Notes: generated from the sequence alone by a model not told the origin. A DNA stretch of 64,000 nucleotides from Planctomycetales bacterium (GCA_026400835.1 JAPLOA010000077.1:62001-126000), one strand, 5' to 3'; positions 10,018 to 19,748 are shown, numbered from the stretch's first letter. Numbers and translations: made by a program.

Positions 10018-11004
10018 CTATTTCATCAGGGCGGCAACTTCTTTGGCGCTGAAACGGTTCTTCATGCGAGCTCCCAACTGACTCACAATTCGCGCGGCGG
10101 CGTGAGAGGCCAGATGTCCGGCCTGCTTCCAACCCATTCCATTCGTGATGCCGTACAACAATGCTCCGGCATACATATCACCAGCACCGGTGGTGTCGAC
10201 AGCGTCGATGGTGACGCCTTCAATCGGAATTGCGGTGCCTTCATGCATTAACAGCGATCCGTTGGCTCCGAGTGTCATCGCAACGTTTTCGCAGTGACGA
10301 TGCAGTTCAGCCGCACACTCAATCGGGTCAGTTTCCCCAGTCAGGCTCTTGGCTTCTTCCTCGTTGCAGAAAAAGAGATCCACAGGTCCTCTCAGGAGTT
10401 CCCAGATTTCGTCTCGGCACATGTTGCAGAGGAACGGATCAGAGGCTGTAAACGCCACCTTGGAACCATACTGCTTGGCGACGTTCATCGCCTTGTACGC
10501 GGCTGCTCGCTGATTTGGGCTGGTCAGCAAATAGCCTTCGACGTAAACGTATTTGGCTCGCTTGATTTCTTCTTCGTTGATGTCGTCCTCTGTCAGAGTC
10601 GCAGAAACACCGAGATTTGTCAGCATTGTTCGCTGTGCGTCTTCGGTGATCAGAACGGCACAAGTTCCAGACTGTCCGCTGGTGGCCGGAGCGACTTCGA
10701 TAGTGACGCCCATCTTTCGCATATCGTGCAGGAAAAACTCACCGACTTCGTCATTCGCAACTTTGCCGACATAAGCGGCTTTGCCACCAAAATCCGCGAC
10801 GCCAACGATCGTGTTGGCCGCCGAGCCACCCGCACAGCGGTTCAGGTTCGTTCCAGCCAGGCGATCCAGGACGGTCTTTTGCTGAGCATCATCGACCAAG
10901 GTCATGATGCCCTTGTCAAATCCGGTGCTGGCCAGCCAGTTGTCGGAAACTCGAGCCTGAATGTCGACCAGTGCGTTGCCTACGCCGTAAACGTCATATT
11001 TCAT
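10018..11004 (-). CDS. PfkB-family kinase, adenosine kinase-like
   Basis: A 328-residue carbohydrate/nucleoside kinase of the ribokinase (PfkB) family. Visible motifs are the N-terminal [13 protein letters not shown], the PfkB signature region [19 protein letters not shown], and near the C-terminus [17 protein letters not shown], containing the anion hole GAGD with the catalytic Asp. Start chosen at ATG 11004 because the beta-strand [11 protein letters not shown] normally starts immediately; the frame is open up to 11064. The sequence style matches planctomycete proteins annotated as adenosine kinase-like, but the substrate could be adenosine or a sugar. It is divergent from thiC. Confidence 0.88.
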   Translation of the reverse strand: MKYDVYGVGNALVDIQARVSDNWLASTGFDKGIMTLVDDAQQKTVLDRLAGTNLNRCAGGSAANTIVGVADFGGKAAYVGKVANDEVGEFFLHDMRKMGVTIEVAPATSGQSGTCAVLITEDAQRTMLTNLGVSATLTEDDINEEEIKRAKYVYVEGYLLTSPNQRAAAYKAMNVAKQYGSKVAFTASDPFLCNMCRDEIWELLRGPVDLFFCNEEEAKSLTGETDPIECAAELHRHCENVAMTLGANGSLLMHEGTAIPIEGVTIDAVDTTGAGDMYAGALLYGITNGMGWKQAGHLASHAAARIVSQLGARMKNRFSAKEVAALMK

Positions 11005-11300
11005 TGGTAAAATCGGTAGCAGAGATAGTGAAGGGAGTTCGCAATATGTGGGACAGCATATCACAATAGAACGCTGCGACGATCGCGGAGCCCGATGTCT
11101 CCTGAGAATTCGCTCATCCGGAAACAGCCCGTTGCAAATCCTCCGTGCTCCACTACGATTTGCGCCGGAACATCTATTCTCTGCACGGTGTGAATTGAAG
11201 CCGTATTCGCTGGATATCTTTCAGAGGATCGCCTCAATCGTGGCCGCGCTCAGAAAAAACCATTTGCACGAGGCCCGCTGCGCCTCTCCAGGGAAGACTA

Positions 11301-13109
11301 ATGAGCCTGAATCACGCCGAGCGAGTTGCCGAGTTTCTGCCGAAAATTGAAGCGTCAGACCCCAGCAGCAGCCATGCCGGAACCACTCCCGGAAGCTTTG
11401 CCCGAGCCCCCAAAATCGCTCCGGGACGTAAAGGTGCGTTGACGTTTTCGTCGCCTGATACCCCGGGAATGCCTCAGCCTTCTGAGAAGACGGCCTGGGA
11501 CTTTATGCCGTCGGATTGGACGATGAAGCCGGGCTTTGAGAGCAACTACGAACAAGCCGCTGCCTGGCAGACGCCCGCTGGATTTGAACCGAGCACTCAG
11601 CTGGAGTTTGCTCGTCTTGGTAACATCACTCCTGAGATGCATCGCGTCGCGGAAGCTGAACAGCACCTGACGGCCGAACAGATTCGTGATGAAGTCGCCG
11701 CCGGCCGCATGGTGATCCCGGCTAACAAGCAGCATTTGAAATATCAACTGGAGCCAATGTGCATCGGTCGCGCATCGCGGACCAAGATCAATGCCAACAT
11801 GGGAGCATCCCCGGTTTCTTCAGGAACCGATGAAGAAGTCGAAAAGCTTCGCTGGGCTGAGCGCTGGGGTGCTGACACCGTGATGGATCTCTCCACCGGA
11901 GGGGATCTCGATGCGTGTCGCGACGCCATCATTCGCAACAGTACCGTGCCAATCGGAACCGTGCCGATTTATTCGATGATCATCGGTCGCCGAATCGAAT
12001 CTTTGAACATCGAACATGTTTTAGAATCTCTGGAACAACAGGCTCAGCAAGGCGTGGATTATTTCACGATCCATGCGGGTGTATTGAGCGAACATCTGAA
12101 CTATGTTCGTGACCGCTTGATCGGCATCGTAAGCCGCGGTGGTTCGTTGCTGGCCAAGTGGATGATTCATCATCGCCAGCAGAACCTGATGTATACAAAC
12201 TGGGAAGCGATCTGCGACGTTCTGCGTCGTCACGATGTAACCTTCAGCATCGGTGATGGACTGCGCCCGGGTGGTCTGGCTGACGCAACCGATATTGCTC
12301 AGTTATCTGAACTGTCAACTCTGGGCGAACTCACTGAACGTGCCTGGCGCAAAGGTGTGCAGGTAATGATCGAAGGTCCGGGGCACGTGCCGCTGGACCA
12401 GATCGAATTCAACATGAAGCTCCAGCGAACTCTGTGTCACGGGGCTCCGTTCTATGTACTTGGCCCGCTCGTGACGGATATGTTTCCGGGCTATGACCAT
12501 ATCACCAGCTGCATCGGTGCAACCAACGCGGCGTGGCACGGAGCCAGCATGCTTTGCTACGTCACACCGAAAGAACACCTGGGGCTTCCCAAGAAGGATG
12601 ACGTGAAGCAGGGCTGTGTCGCCTACAAGATCGCAGCTCATGCGGCGGACGTTGCTCTGGGTATTCCTGGAACTCGCGATCGCGACGATGAACTCACAAG
12701 GGCTCGCGCGGCGTTGAACTGGCCGAAGCACTTTGAACTGAGCTTCGACCCGGATACCGCTCGTGCTTATCACGACGAAGACCTCGATGTTGATACGGAC
12801 TTCTGTGCCATGTGCGGCCACGACTGGTGCAGTGTTCGCATCAGCAAGGAGATTCAGGAATTCGCGAGCGGCAAGGCTGACGCTTTCCAGTGGGACAAAG
12901 CCAAGGTCACAGAAGCTCTGACGCCGGAGCAGCGCGAAATCCTCGAAAAACGCGGTGTCTTGTCACCGGCCGAAATCCATCGTCTGGCCAGTAAGACTCG
13001 CCGCACCATGGGCGCTGAAGGTGCGAAGGCCGAATGTCACAGTGATCTCGCGGAAGCCGAAACCGCCCGCACAATTCAACTGGTGCAGTTGGGTACGTCA
13101 ACACCGTAG
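11301..13109 (+). CDS. thiC: Phosphomethylpyrimidine synthase ThiC
   Basis: Radical-SAM enzyme that rearranges aminoimidazole ribotide to hydroxymethylpyrimidine phosphate in thiamine synthesis. It is full length (602 residues) and carries the ThiC blocks [63 protein letters not shown] and [18 protein letters not shown]. The C-terminal cluster motif CAMCGHDWC binds the 4Fe-4S cluster. GGGAAG precedes the ATG. A TPP riboswitch would be expected upstream in many bacteria, but I could not find one. The Nudix gene follows after 18 nt, suggesting co-transcription. Confidence 0.96.
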   Translation: MSLNHAERVAEFLPKIEASDPSSSHAGTTPGSFARAPKIAPGRKGALTFSSPDTPGMPQPSEKTAWDFMPSDWTMKPGFESNYEQAAAWQTPAGFEPSTQLEFARLGNITPEMHRVAEAEQHLTAEQIRDEVAAGRMVIPANKQHLKYQLEPMCIGRASRTKINANMGASPVSSGTDEEVEKLRWAERWGADTVMDLSTGGDLDACRDAIIRNSTVPIGTVPIYSMIIGRRIESLNIEHVLESLEQQAQQGVDYFTIHAGVLSEHLNYVRDRLIGIVSRGGSLLAKWMIHHRQQNLMYTNWEAICDVLRRHDVTFSIGDGLRPGGLADATDIAQLSELSTLGELTERAWRKGVQVMIEGPGHVPLDQIEFNMKLQRTLCHGAPFYVLGPLVTDMFPGYDHITSCIGATNAAWHGASMLCYVTPKEHLGLPKKDDVKQGCVAYKIAAHAADVALGIPGTRDRDDELTRARAALNWPKHFELSFDPDTARAYHDEDLDVDTDFCAMCGHDWCSVRISKEIQEFASGKADAFQWDKAKVTEALTPEQREILEKRGVLSPAEIHRLASKTRRTMGAEGAKAECHSDLAEAETARTIQLVQLGTSTP

Positions 13110-13127
13110 GACCGACTGAAAATTCCT

Positions 13128-13691
13128 ATGGCAAAACGTAAAGCAAAATCAGCCAGTCGAACGGTTTCCGGAAAACCTATTCGAAAAGCGTGGAAGTTCT
13201 GCCCTCGCTGTGGAGTCGCCGCGACAAAGACCGGGCGCAATCCTTTCTCCTGTACGGCCTGCGGCTTCACTCACTACTTCGCGCCAGTTTCTGCGGTCGG
13301 AGCAATCGCAACTGATCCTGATGGACAGGTGCTGCTGCTTGTGCGAGCCAAAGATCCGGGCAAAGGCATGTATGGTTTGCCCGGAGGTTTCGTTGATGCG
13401 GGAGAAACCGCTGAAGAAGCATTGCAGCGCGAGGTGCTCGAAGAGGTGCAGTTGAACGTGACCTCTTATCGCTATCTGGTGTCGTATCCCAACGAGTACA
13501 ACTTTAAGGGCTTTGTTCTTCCAGTCACGGATATGTTTTTCGTGATCGAAGTTGAGTCGTTCAACAGTATCTCATTGATGGATGGCGAGATCGATGACTG
13601 GCACTTCTGCCATCCGACTCGTCGAGAACTCAACCGCATGGCGTTCGAATCCAACCGCAAAGCGCTGGAGTTCTTCATGTCGGAAGCCTGA
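13128..13691 (+). CDS. Nudix hydrolase with N-terminal zinc ribbon
   Basis: A 187-residue protein of NudC-like layout: basic N-terminus, zinc ribbon CPRCG...CTACG (about residues 25-46), then a Nudix fold with the full box GGFVDAGETAEEALQREVLEEV (GX5EX7REXXEEXG). It hydrolyses a nucleoside diphosphate linked to another moiety; NADH or another dinucleotide is plausible, but the NudC-specific SQPWPFPxS motif is not seen. It starts 18 nt after thiC and is probably co-transcribed. Confidence 0.9.
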   Translation: MAKRKAKSASRTVSGKPIRKAWKFCPRCGVAATKTGRNPFSCTACGFTHYFAPVSAVGAIATDPDGQVLLLVRAKDPGKGMYGLPGGFVDAGETAEEALQREVLEEVQLNVTSYRYLVSYPNEYNFKGFVLPVTDMFFVIEVESFNSISLMDGEIDDWHFCHPTRRELNRMAFESNRKALEFFMSEA

Positions 13692-13888
13692 GACTTTTAC
13701 AGCGGCCAGACTGTTCGTGAAATTCGAACGGTATCCGGCCGCGAGCGATGCTCCTGGTTATCGTTTCGGGCGTTGTTTGACTTTCGGTGCATTTTTCGTA
13801 AACCTGATACGTGTCATTCTGTTTACTTAGTAGCATTTCAGTGAAGGGGTACTACTTATGATTTCTGCGGACCGAACGGTTTCTGATG

Positions 13889-15175
13889 CACGGCCAGCGC
13901 GCACAATGGGTAAGACAAGGTGTTTTGGTAATATTGCGCATTAGTCTCTGATGTGCTATGACATCCTCGTTGGGATCTTAGATTCTGCATGGAGGAAATG
14001 TCATGGCAAGTCAGACGCAATTGGCGACCCTTGAAGAACTGGTGGCGTGTTTTGAGGATCTCGAAGATCCACGGTCGGAGATCAATCGGAAGCACCCGCT
14101 GGTGAGTGTGGTTGCGATCAGTATGATGGCAGTCCTTGCCGGAGCCGATGGTCCAACTTCGATCCATCGCTGGGCCGGGAGTCTGGAAGAGCAACTGCCG
14201 TCGCTCCTGGACTTGCCGAACGGAATCCCGTCACGTGATGTGATTCGCAGAGTTTTATGTGCCCTCAAGCCGGAAGCCTTTCAGGAGTGCTTTAGTGAGT
14301 GGATCAGTCGACTCATCGGAAGCAGCAACAACGCACAGCGTCATGTTGCTGTTGACGGAAAGACTCTTCGGGGAAGTGGTGACTCCAACAAGGGAATCGG
14401 GCCGCTTCATCTGGTGAGTGCGTGGGCTTCTGAGAGAGGACTCACACTGGCTCAGGTGCCTACCGATCAGAAATCCAACGAAATCACAGCGATTCCTGAA
14501 TTGCTGCGGCTGATCGATTTGAAGAAATCGATCATCACGATCGATGCCATGGGGACCCAGAAGAAGATAGCTCAACAGATCGTGGACGGAGAAGGCAACT
14601 ATATTCTAGCTCTGAAAGCGAATCACGAGACGACCCACGCAGCGGTTATCAATTACGTCGAGGAACATGTCAACAACGACTTTGCCGGGACTCGGCATCA
14701 GCAACTGGATGACACGCCAGCAAAGCCCGGTCACGGCAGAAGTGAATCACGCATCTATATTCAGTTTGAAGTTCCGAAAGACTTTCCGAATCGCAGTCTC
14801 TGGGCAGGACTCACAACAATTGGGCTGGTGGTCTACACGTTCATCAGGGGCGGCAAAGAGCATACTGATATTCGCTATTACATCAGTAGCCTGCCCCTCA
14901 ATGTCGCCGTGTTCGCGAAGTGCGTTCGTAATCACTGGTGCATCGAGAACACTTGCCACTGGAGCCTGGATGTTACCTACAACGAGGATGCATTGAAGTC
15001 CAGAAATCGACTTGGAACAGAGAACATGGCATGGCTCAGACGCTTCACCTTGTCACTGCTCAAACAGCATCCCGGCAAGATGAGCCTTGCCATGAAACGC
15101 AAATCCTGCGGTTGGAACTGGAACTTCCTGTTGCAAGTCCTTGGCATCAAACGGGCTTAGTGTGCGCTGGCCGTG
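13889..15175 (+). mobile_element. ISAs1-family insertion sequence, intact
   Basis: A 1287-bp element with one transposase gene. The terminal inverted repeats are CACGGCCAGCGCGCAC at 13889-13904 and its mirror GTGTGCGCTGGCCGTG at 15160-15175 (one mismatch). It is flanked by a perfect 10-bp direct repeat GTTTCTGATG at 13879-13888 and 15176-15185. The length, terminal repeats and 8-10-bp duplication fit the ISAs1 family. An undamaged duplication and an intact transposase suggest a recent insertion. Confidence 0.92.
14003..15160 (+). CDS. ISAs1-family transposase
   Basis: A 385-residue DDE transposase filling the element. The N-terminal region (LVACFEDLEDPRSEINRKHP, VVAISMMAVLAGADGPTSI) is the DDE_Tnp_1-associated domain; HVAVDGKTLRGS holds the first catalytic Asp, SIITIDAMGTQKKIA the second, and the C-terminal HWCIENTCHWSLDVTYNEDA the terminal Glu region. 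AGGA precedes the ATG. Its TAG is the first base pairs of the right inverted repeat, and the downstream lipoprotein fragment starts only 12 nt later, so translational coupling is possible. Confidence 0.95.
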   Translation: MASQTQLATLEELVACFEDLEDPRSEINRKHPLVSVVAISMMAVLAGADGPTSIHRWAGSLEEQLPSLLDLPNGIPSRDVIRRVLCALKPEAFQECFSEWISRLIGSSNNAQRHVAVDGKTLRGSGDSNKGIGPLHLVSAWASERGLTLAQVPTDQKSNEITAIPELLRLIDLKKSIITIDAMGTQKKIAQQIVDGEGNYILALKANHETTHAAVINYVEEHVNNDFAGTRHQQLDDTPAKPGHGRSESRIYIQFEVPKDFPNRSLWAGLTTIGLVVYTFIRGGKEHTDIRYYISSLPLNVAVFAKCVRNHWCIENTCHWSLDVTYNEDALKSRNRLGTENMAWLRRFTLSLLKQHPGKMSLAMKRKSCGWNWNFLLQVLGIKRA

Positions 15176-15565
15176 GTTTCTGATGTCTTGCGAGTCTTGT
15201 TGATTGTGGCGGTGCTCGGTTGTGCTGAGCCAGCGACGGAACCAAGTGGTTGCACCGTAACTTTTCGAGCGACTCCACAGAATCCCAATAACGAAATGTG
15301 GGTTACGACGGCGCCAGTTGGCTCGCCTGAAGGAGTCACGGGCGGGGCTTTTAAAGCACAACGTGGAGGGCAAATAGGAGATTCAGGCACGTATATCTAT
15401 TCCGTTAATTTGCAGATGTACGCCGGCTATGAGTACACCGCAGTGTTGAGTGAGTGCCCCGAAAACGGAGACCCATGGAACAGCATTCGATCGGTATCCA
15501 CTGAAGCATTTGTGTTTGATGGGCGAACCGAAGATACGTTTGGTGAAATAGAGTTTGGGCCATAG
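15173..15565 (+). CDS. 5'-truncated lipoprotein ORF downstream of the IS
   Basis: The remaining body of the split lipoprotein gene, open from GTG 15173, which is the last codon of the inserted element. It encodes 130 residues: a hydrophobic export segment with lipobox VLGC, then a Thr/Pro-rich linker and a compact beta-rich domain (TYIYSVNLQMYAGYEYTAVL). There is no ribosome binding site of its own, so expression now depends on reading through from the transposase, if it occurs at all. Function unknown. It precedes the DUF1559 gene by 65 nt. Confidence 0.6.
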   Translation: MVSDVLRVLLIVAVLGCAEPATEPSGCTVTFRATPQNPNNEMWVTTAPVGSPEGVTGGAFKAQRGGQIGDSGTYIYSVNLQMYAGYEYTAVLSECPENGDPWNSIRSVSTEAFVFDGRTEDTFGEIEFGP

Positions 15566-15630
15566 GGAATGGGCAATGGCATGGTTCCATTCTTGCTCCG
15601 TGTAAAAGCTACGGTCTGGGGGGTTATTTG

Positions 15631-16662
15631 ATGAGAACTATTAAAGGCGCTGCCTGTCACGAATCCCCGACACTCTTTCGATGTGCCGGGACGCGCGTTG
15701 ACAATATGGGGTTTACCGTAGTCGAACTGTTGCTGTGCCTTGCCGTAATTAGTTTGCTAGTTGCGATACTTCTGCCCGCCATACAGCAATCCCGTGAATC
15801 GGCCAGAACCGTTCAATGCAAATCGAATATGCACCAGATAGGCCTGGGTATACACAATTTTCATAGTGTGCATCAATCCTTGCCACCGGGGCCCTATCCC
15901 TTTGTGGACCTACTGCCCCACGTGGGATACGCGACTCTCTTTGAACAGATCAAACCATTTGCACCCCGGCCAAAAACGCAGTTCAGCAGACGGGTGAAGC
16001 TCTACGAATGTCCGTCGGACCCATTTGTTGAGGTAAATCATCCAAGTCAGGGGCTCAGCTCATATCTACAGTGCAAAGGAACGTACAAGGGAGATGTACC
16101 CGACTGGAATGGCGTCTACGCGCATGGTAGCCAGTTTGCCCCCACTCGATTCGGCGACATCAGGGATGGATTGTCGTCAACAGCACTTGTTGCCGAGTCG
16201 TTACTGAATGCAAGTCCTCCGAGTTCCTGGACGACCCATGCTGCTGGCCAGTCTCTGGCACTAGAATCGCCTCGCCGATTTGCGTGGTATACCGCTTCTA
16301 CATTTCGTGAGTCAGAAATGGAGGCGTTCTCTCAGAGTTGCCTGGATGCTACGCAAAGAGTTTCTGCCGGGCCGCCGTTCCTTATGCCACATATCGGACT
16401 ATATCAGAATGCGCACCGAGGCTACGATCACGTTTTGCCGCCAAATGCGATTAGTTGTGCCAATGGCCCGCCACCGCAGCCCGGGGAGCCGTATAACTCC
16501 ATGGCAAGACTTTCTGCAGTCTCCGCATCGAGCCTTCATGCTGGTTGCGCATTGGTATTGTTTTGTGATGGTAGTGTCCAAACAGTCTCCTCCAGCATTG
16601 ATCTAAGTGTCTGGCGTGCGGTCGGAACGATGTCTGAACAAGATCTGGTGGGGGAATTCTGA
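15631..16662 (+). CDS. DUF1559 pseudopilin-like protein
   Basis: A 343-residue protein of the DUF1559 family, which is expanded in planctomycetes. After a ~25-residue basic leader comes a type IV-pilin-like cleavage/methylation motif, G-FTVVELLLCLAVISLLVAI, with the Glu at +5. The DUF1559 body follows (SNMHQIGLGIHNFHS, YECPSDP), and the C-terminus contains the H-x9-DG signature (HAGCALVLFCDG). It is presumably processed by prepilin peptidase and displayed at the membrane or surface. GGGGGG precedes the ATG; a TTG at 15628 is the alternative start. It overlaps the next gene's leader closely (2 nt gap), hence an operon. Confidence 0.88.
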   Translation: MRTIKGAACHESPTLFRCAGTRVDNMGFTVVELLLCLAVISLLVAILLPAIQQSRESARTVQCKSNMHQIGLGIHNFHSVHQSLPPGPYPFVDLLPHVGYATLFEQIKPFAPRPKTQFSRRVKLYECPSDPFVEVNHPSQGLSSYLQCKGTYKGDVPDWNGVYAHGSQFAPTRFGDIRDGLSSTALVAESLLNASPPSSWTTHAAGQSLALESPRRFAWYTASTFRESEMEAFSQSCLDATQRVSAGPPFLMPHIGLYQNAHRGYDHVLPPNAISCANGPPPQPGEPYNSMARLSAVSASSLHAGCALVLFCDGSVQTVSSSIDLSVWRAVGTMSEQDLVGEF

Positions 16663-16664
16663 TA

Positions 16665-17231
16665 ATGAATCGAAGGAATGCAGCGCAGTTGTTTTTCTTC
16701 GGAAGCATCGGAGTGACATCGTCAGTAATGGTGTTGTCTTCTCTCGGTTGGTTGTGGCCGCAACTGCCGACAGCCGGTGAATTAGTGCCTGCTGATTACA
16801 ATAGTTGTACCGTGCAGAACCTCGTTTTCAATGGGAATAATGTCGCTGCAGGTAGCACGCGGTTAAGAGTGGGGCAGCCGTGTGATGTGGCGTTACAACT
16901 CAAGATTATTGCTGATCGCTGGCAGATTTCCGGATTGACGCCGCGTCGCACAAACGCTGACTACAAAGATCAAAAGCCACTGTTGGAAGTCCGACTAGCA
17001 TTCTACGAGCGGGGTTTCCTCGGCGAGATCGAGCAAGAAAAATGCTGGTTGCAGCCTAAGCTTGGTACGGATGGATGCATGCATTGCCAGAAGAAGTTCT
17101 CCGGAATCAGCCGTAGAGGCCAATATCAAGCACGCGTGGAAGTGGGCGAGATGCCGAAAGGTTATCCCGGGAAGCGCGGCGTTGATTACCCAGTTCATGT
17201 AATCTGCGTGTTTGATCTGGAGGTCGACTAA
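16665..17231 (+). CDS. Single-pass membrane/exported hypothetical protein
   Basis: A 188-residue protein starting two bases after the DUF1559 stop. A hydrophobic N-terminal segment (AAQLFFFGSIGVTSSVMVLSS) anchors or exports it. The rest is beta-rich with four or five cysteines, including CWLQPKLGTDGCMHC, which could bind metal or form disulfides. No family recognised. Its position as the last gene of the lipoprotein/pseudopilin module suggests a shared envelope function. Confidence 0.7.
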   Translation: MNRRNAAQLFFFGSIGVTSSVMVLSSLGWLWPQLPTAGELVPADYNSCTVQNLVFNGNNVAAGSTRLRVGQPCDVALQLKIIADRWQISGLTPRRTNADYKDQKPLLEVRLAFYERGFLGEIEQEKCWLQPKLGTDGCMHCQKKFSGISRRGQYQARVEVGEMPKGYPGKRGVDYPVHVICVFDLEVD

Positions 17232-17306
17232 TTACTGAGAATCAAAATATTAGTTGGTTCCTGACAGTTCACGTTTGGAGATCTGGTAATTGACGACCTG
17301 TTTTGC

Positions 17307-18374
17307 TTATAGCATCCCAACCACAAGGTCGCCCATTTCCGTCGTGCTGATCGATGGGCCTGTGCCAGCGATGTCTTTGGTCCGATGACCAGCCTTGAGA
17401 ACTCGGCTAACGGCTTCTTCGATGGCGTCGGCTTCAGCGTTCATGCTCATGGAATAACGCAGCATCATGGCCGCAGCCAGAATTGTTGCCAGTGGATTCG
17501 CGATGTTCTTGCCGGCGATGTCTGGAGCTGACCCATGGATCGGCTCAAACAACCCCGGGCCGCTGGAACCAATCGATGCGGAAGGCAGCAGACCGAGTGA
17601 ACCCGGCAGCATCGACGCTTCGTCGGTCAGAATGTCGCCGAAGAGATTCTCTGTGACAACAACGTCAAACTCACGAGGCTTCGAAATCAGATGCATCGCC
17701 ATCGAATCAACAAGCACTACGTTGTACTGCAGATCCGGGTACTCTGTCTTGACGACTCGCTCTGAAACCTGTCGCCACAGTCGTGAAGCTTCCAGAACGT
17801 TCGCCTTATCGACCATCGTCAGCTTGCCGCGACGTTTGCGAGCGGCATCGGCAGCGACTCGAACCACGCGTTCGATTTCTCCCGTGGAGTAAATCATTAC
17901 GTTCCAGGCTTCTTCGCCGGATGGATGAGGTTTGCGGCCTGATTCACCGAAATAAATCCCGCCCGTGAGTTCGCGAACGAACAGAATGTCGGTGCCCGCT
18001 ACGATCTCGCGCTTCAACGGGGAAGCATCCAGCAGTTCGTCCCAGGTCTTGGTTGGTCGCAGATTGGCGAAGAGTCCCAACTCTTTGCGAATTCGCAACA
18101 GGCCGGCTTCCGGGCGAGTTTTCGCCTTCGGGTCATCCCACTTCGGTCCACCGACCGCACCCAGCAAGACGGCGTTTGATTTTTTGCAGGCGTTTAAAGT
18201 CTCATCTGGCAGAGGATTGCCGCAGGAGTCGATTGCATTGCCGCCGATGGCGTGTTCCGGCATGTCGAATGTATGGCCGAATCGCTTCGCAATGACTTCA
18301 AGAACTCGCTTGCCCTGAGCCACAATTTCAGGCCCAATACCGTCACCCGGAAGCAGAACAATCGTCGCATGCAT
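17307..18374 (-). CDS. leuB: 3-isopropylmalate dehydrogenase
   Basis: NAD-dependent oxidative decarboxylase of leucine biosynthesis, 355 residues, full length. Key blocks: LLPGDGIGPEIV, VGGPKWDDP, LGLFANLRP, FVRELTGGIYFGE (substrate site), the catalytic Lys/Asp region LTMVDKANVLEASRLWR, VVTENLFGDILTDEAS with metal-binding Asp residues, and the NAD-site EPIHGSAPDIAGKNIANP. GGAG lies 8 nt before ATG 18374. No other leu gene is in the window. Confidence 0.96.
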   Translation of the reverse strand: MHATIVLLPGDGIGPEIVAQGKRVLEVIAKRFGHTFDMPEHAIGGNAIDSCGNPLPDETLNACKKSNAVLLGAVGGPKWDDPKAKTRPEAGLLRIRKELGLFANLRPTKTWDELLDASPLKREIVAGTDILFVRELTGGIYFGESGRKPHPSGEEAWNVMIYSTGEIERVVRVAADAARKRRGKLTMVDKANVLEASRLWRQVSERVVKTEYPDLQYNVVLVDSMAMHLISKPREFDVVVTENLFGDILTDEASMLPGSLGLLPSASIGSSGPGLFEPIHGSAPDIAGKNIANPLATILAAAMMLRYSMSMNAEADAIEEAVSRVLKAGHRTKDIAGTGPSISTTEMGDLVVGML

Positions 18375-18635
18375 CAGAAAAACTCCACAGCCAAAGCTGC
18401 CTCAGAAATCAGTTTTCGGCTCTTCGGCACAGTTTTTTGAAGAGCGCTATAAATTACGAAGCCGTACAGGGTAAACCCTTCTGCCGCTGTTTCAACCTTG
18501 GATGATCGGCGGATCAACGAATTGAGAATGGAAACGTGTTTGAGGACTCTATAACCTGCCGCCGCTTATCTGATCCGGGAAAATTCGGGGGGTTGCCAGG
18601 TTTCACGGGGGGCTTTAGTCTCTGGTGCATCCCGT

Positions 18636-18697
18636 AATGCCGACTTCAGTCGGCATTGGGGCTCGACACTCCAATGAGTTGCTGGCTAAAGCCAGCA
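18636..18697. repeat. Two adjacent short hairpins (REP-like)
   Basis: AATGCCGAC (18636-18644) pairs with GTCGGCATT (18649-18657) around a 4-nt loop. TGCTGGC (18680-18686) pairs with GCCAGCA (18691-18697) around TAAA. Neither is followed by a T-run. The second, with the following CTACGG, has the look of short interspersed palindromes scattered in planctomycete intergenic regions (recollection, not tested). They fill much of the ~390-nt gap between leuB and the ATP-grasp gene. Confidence 0.6.
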
Positions 18698-18762
18698 CTA
18701 CGGACTGAATGGCGATTAACTCACCGGATGGCTTGCGCCATGCCGCTTTGAAGAAGGACAAC

Positions 18763-19635
18763 ATGTCACGCATTGCATTCCTGACCATGGACAGCCTGGA
18801 AGGCTTCGTCTCCTACGACTATCTCGTTCGCGACATTCTGCAGCAGCGAGGTCTTCGTGTGGATGAGGTCTCGTGGCGAGATCCGCGTGCCGATTGGGAT
18901 CAATACGAGCTCGTTGTGATTCGGTCTCCGTGGGACTATCAGCAGTCATGTTCTCAGTTCCTTGATGTGCTGGCCCGGATCGATGCGTCCCGCGCGAACC
19001 TTCAAAATCCGCTCAATGTCGTGCGGTGGAATGTGGAAAAAACGTATCTGCGAGACCTGCAGGATTCCGGAGTCACGATTGTTCCAACGGCGTGGTTGCA
19101 GAGTCCTCAGGTGGCCGATCTGACGAATCTCTTTCAACAATTGAAAGCTGATCAGGTCGTTGTAAAGCCATTCATCGGCGCTGGGGCGACGGATACCTTC
19201 TGGTTGAATTTGGATAGCTCGCCGGAGTTGTTACAGTCGATCGAAACACTTTATCAGGGACGTCTGGCACTTGCTCAGCCGTTTATTGAAAGCGTACTTT
19301 CGTATGGGGAGATTTCGCTGACGTTCTTTGGCGGTGAGTACAGTCACACGGTTTTGAAGACTCCGAAGTCCGGCGACTTTCGAGTTCAGGAGGAGCACGG
19401 CGGGATCATTCAGCCCATCGATCCGGATCCCGAGGTCATTGCTTTTGCGCGACGAAGCCTTGCGGCTGTTCAGTCAGACCTGTTGTATGCTCGAGTGGAC
19501 TTAGTGTTCCTTGAGAATCAGCAGCCCGCGATTATGGAACTGGAGCTGATTGAGCCTTCGCTTTATTTGTCGTATGACGATGAATCTCCCCGGCGTTTTG
19601 CGGATACGATTCAGGCGAGGCTGTTAGACGGCTGA
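18763..19635 (+). CDS. ATP-grasp domain protein (DcsG-like)
   Basis: A 290-residue protein starting at ATG 18763 with AAGGA 5 nt upstream. The layout resembles ATP-grasp ligases related to the cycloserine ligase DcsG: an N-terminal preATP domain with VVIRSPWDYQQS, then KADQVVVKPFIGAGATDTF (ATP lysine), AQPFIESVLSYGEISLTFF, and the metal-binding end IMELELIEPSLYL. It probably joins a carboxylate to an amine using ATP; the actual substrate is unknown. It is a lone gene facing the terminator of the metallopeptidase operon. Confidence 0.85.
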   Translation: MSRIAFLTMDSLEGFVSYDYLVRDILQQRGLRVDEVSWRDPRADWDQYELVVIRSPWDYQQSCSQFLDVLARIDASRANLQNPLNVVRWNVEKTYLRDLQDSGVTIVPTAWLQSPQVADLTNLFQQLKADQVVVKPFIGAGATDTFWLNLDSSPELLQSIETLYQGRLALAQPFIESVLSYGEISLTFFGGEYSHTVLKTPKSGDFRVQEEHGGIIQPIDPDPEVIAFARRSLAAVQSDLLYARVDLVFLENQQPAIMELELIEPSLYLSYDDESPRRFADTIQARLLDG

Positions 19636-19690
19636 TGGTTACCTCAATTATTGCGGAACGGCGCGAGCCGTCCGGTGAGTTCCTGAACAG

Positions 19691-19747
19691 AAAAAACCCG
19701 TCGGCGGAGCGACGGGTGTACGATACGCCCGTCGCTCCGTCGACGGG
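19691..19747 (-). terminator. Strong intrinsic terminator for the metallopeptidase gene
   Basis: A 20-bp inverted repeat (19697-19716 against 19728-19747, one mismatch, 11-nt loop) begins one base beyond the stop codon at 19749-19751. Read on the minus strand it is followed by six T residues (AAAAAA at 19691-19696 on +). It therefore closes the 22630-to-19749 transcription unit. The stem is GC-rich (CCCGTCGxCGGAGCGACGGG). Confidence 0.85.
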
Positions 19748-19748
19748 A

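Larger units (their letters stand above)
13858..15565 (+). pseudogene. Lipoprotein gene split by an ISAs1-type insertion
   Basis: Removing the element at 13889-15175 together with one copy of its target duplication restores an uninterrupted 136-codon gene: ATG 13858, reading MISADRTVSDVLRV, then LLIVAVLGCAEPATEP and on to TAG 15565. AAGGGG lies 8 nt before the original ATG. The hydrophobic stretch ending VLGC is a lipobox, so the original product was a small lipoprotein. In the present arrangement only codons 1-10 keep the original start; the body is listed separately. It headed a module with the DUF1559 gene and the membrane protein at 16665. Confidence 0.85.

Noticed and set aside
11065-11300. 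TPP riboswitch in front of thiC
   Set aside because: CTGAGA occurs near 11102, but the second conserved TPP block (CTGATC...GG...TAATACCGGCG) is absent, so no aptamer can be supported.
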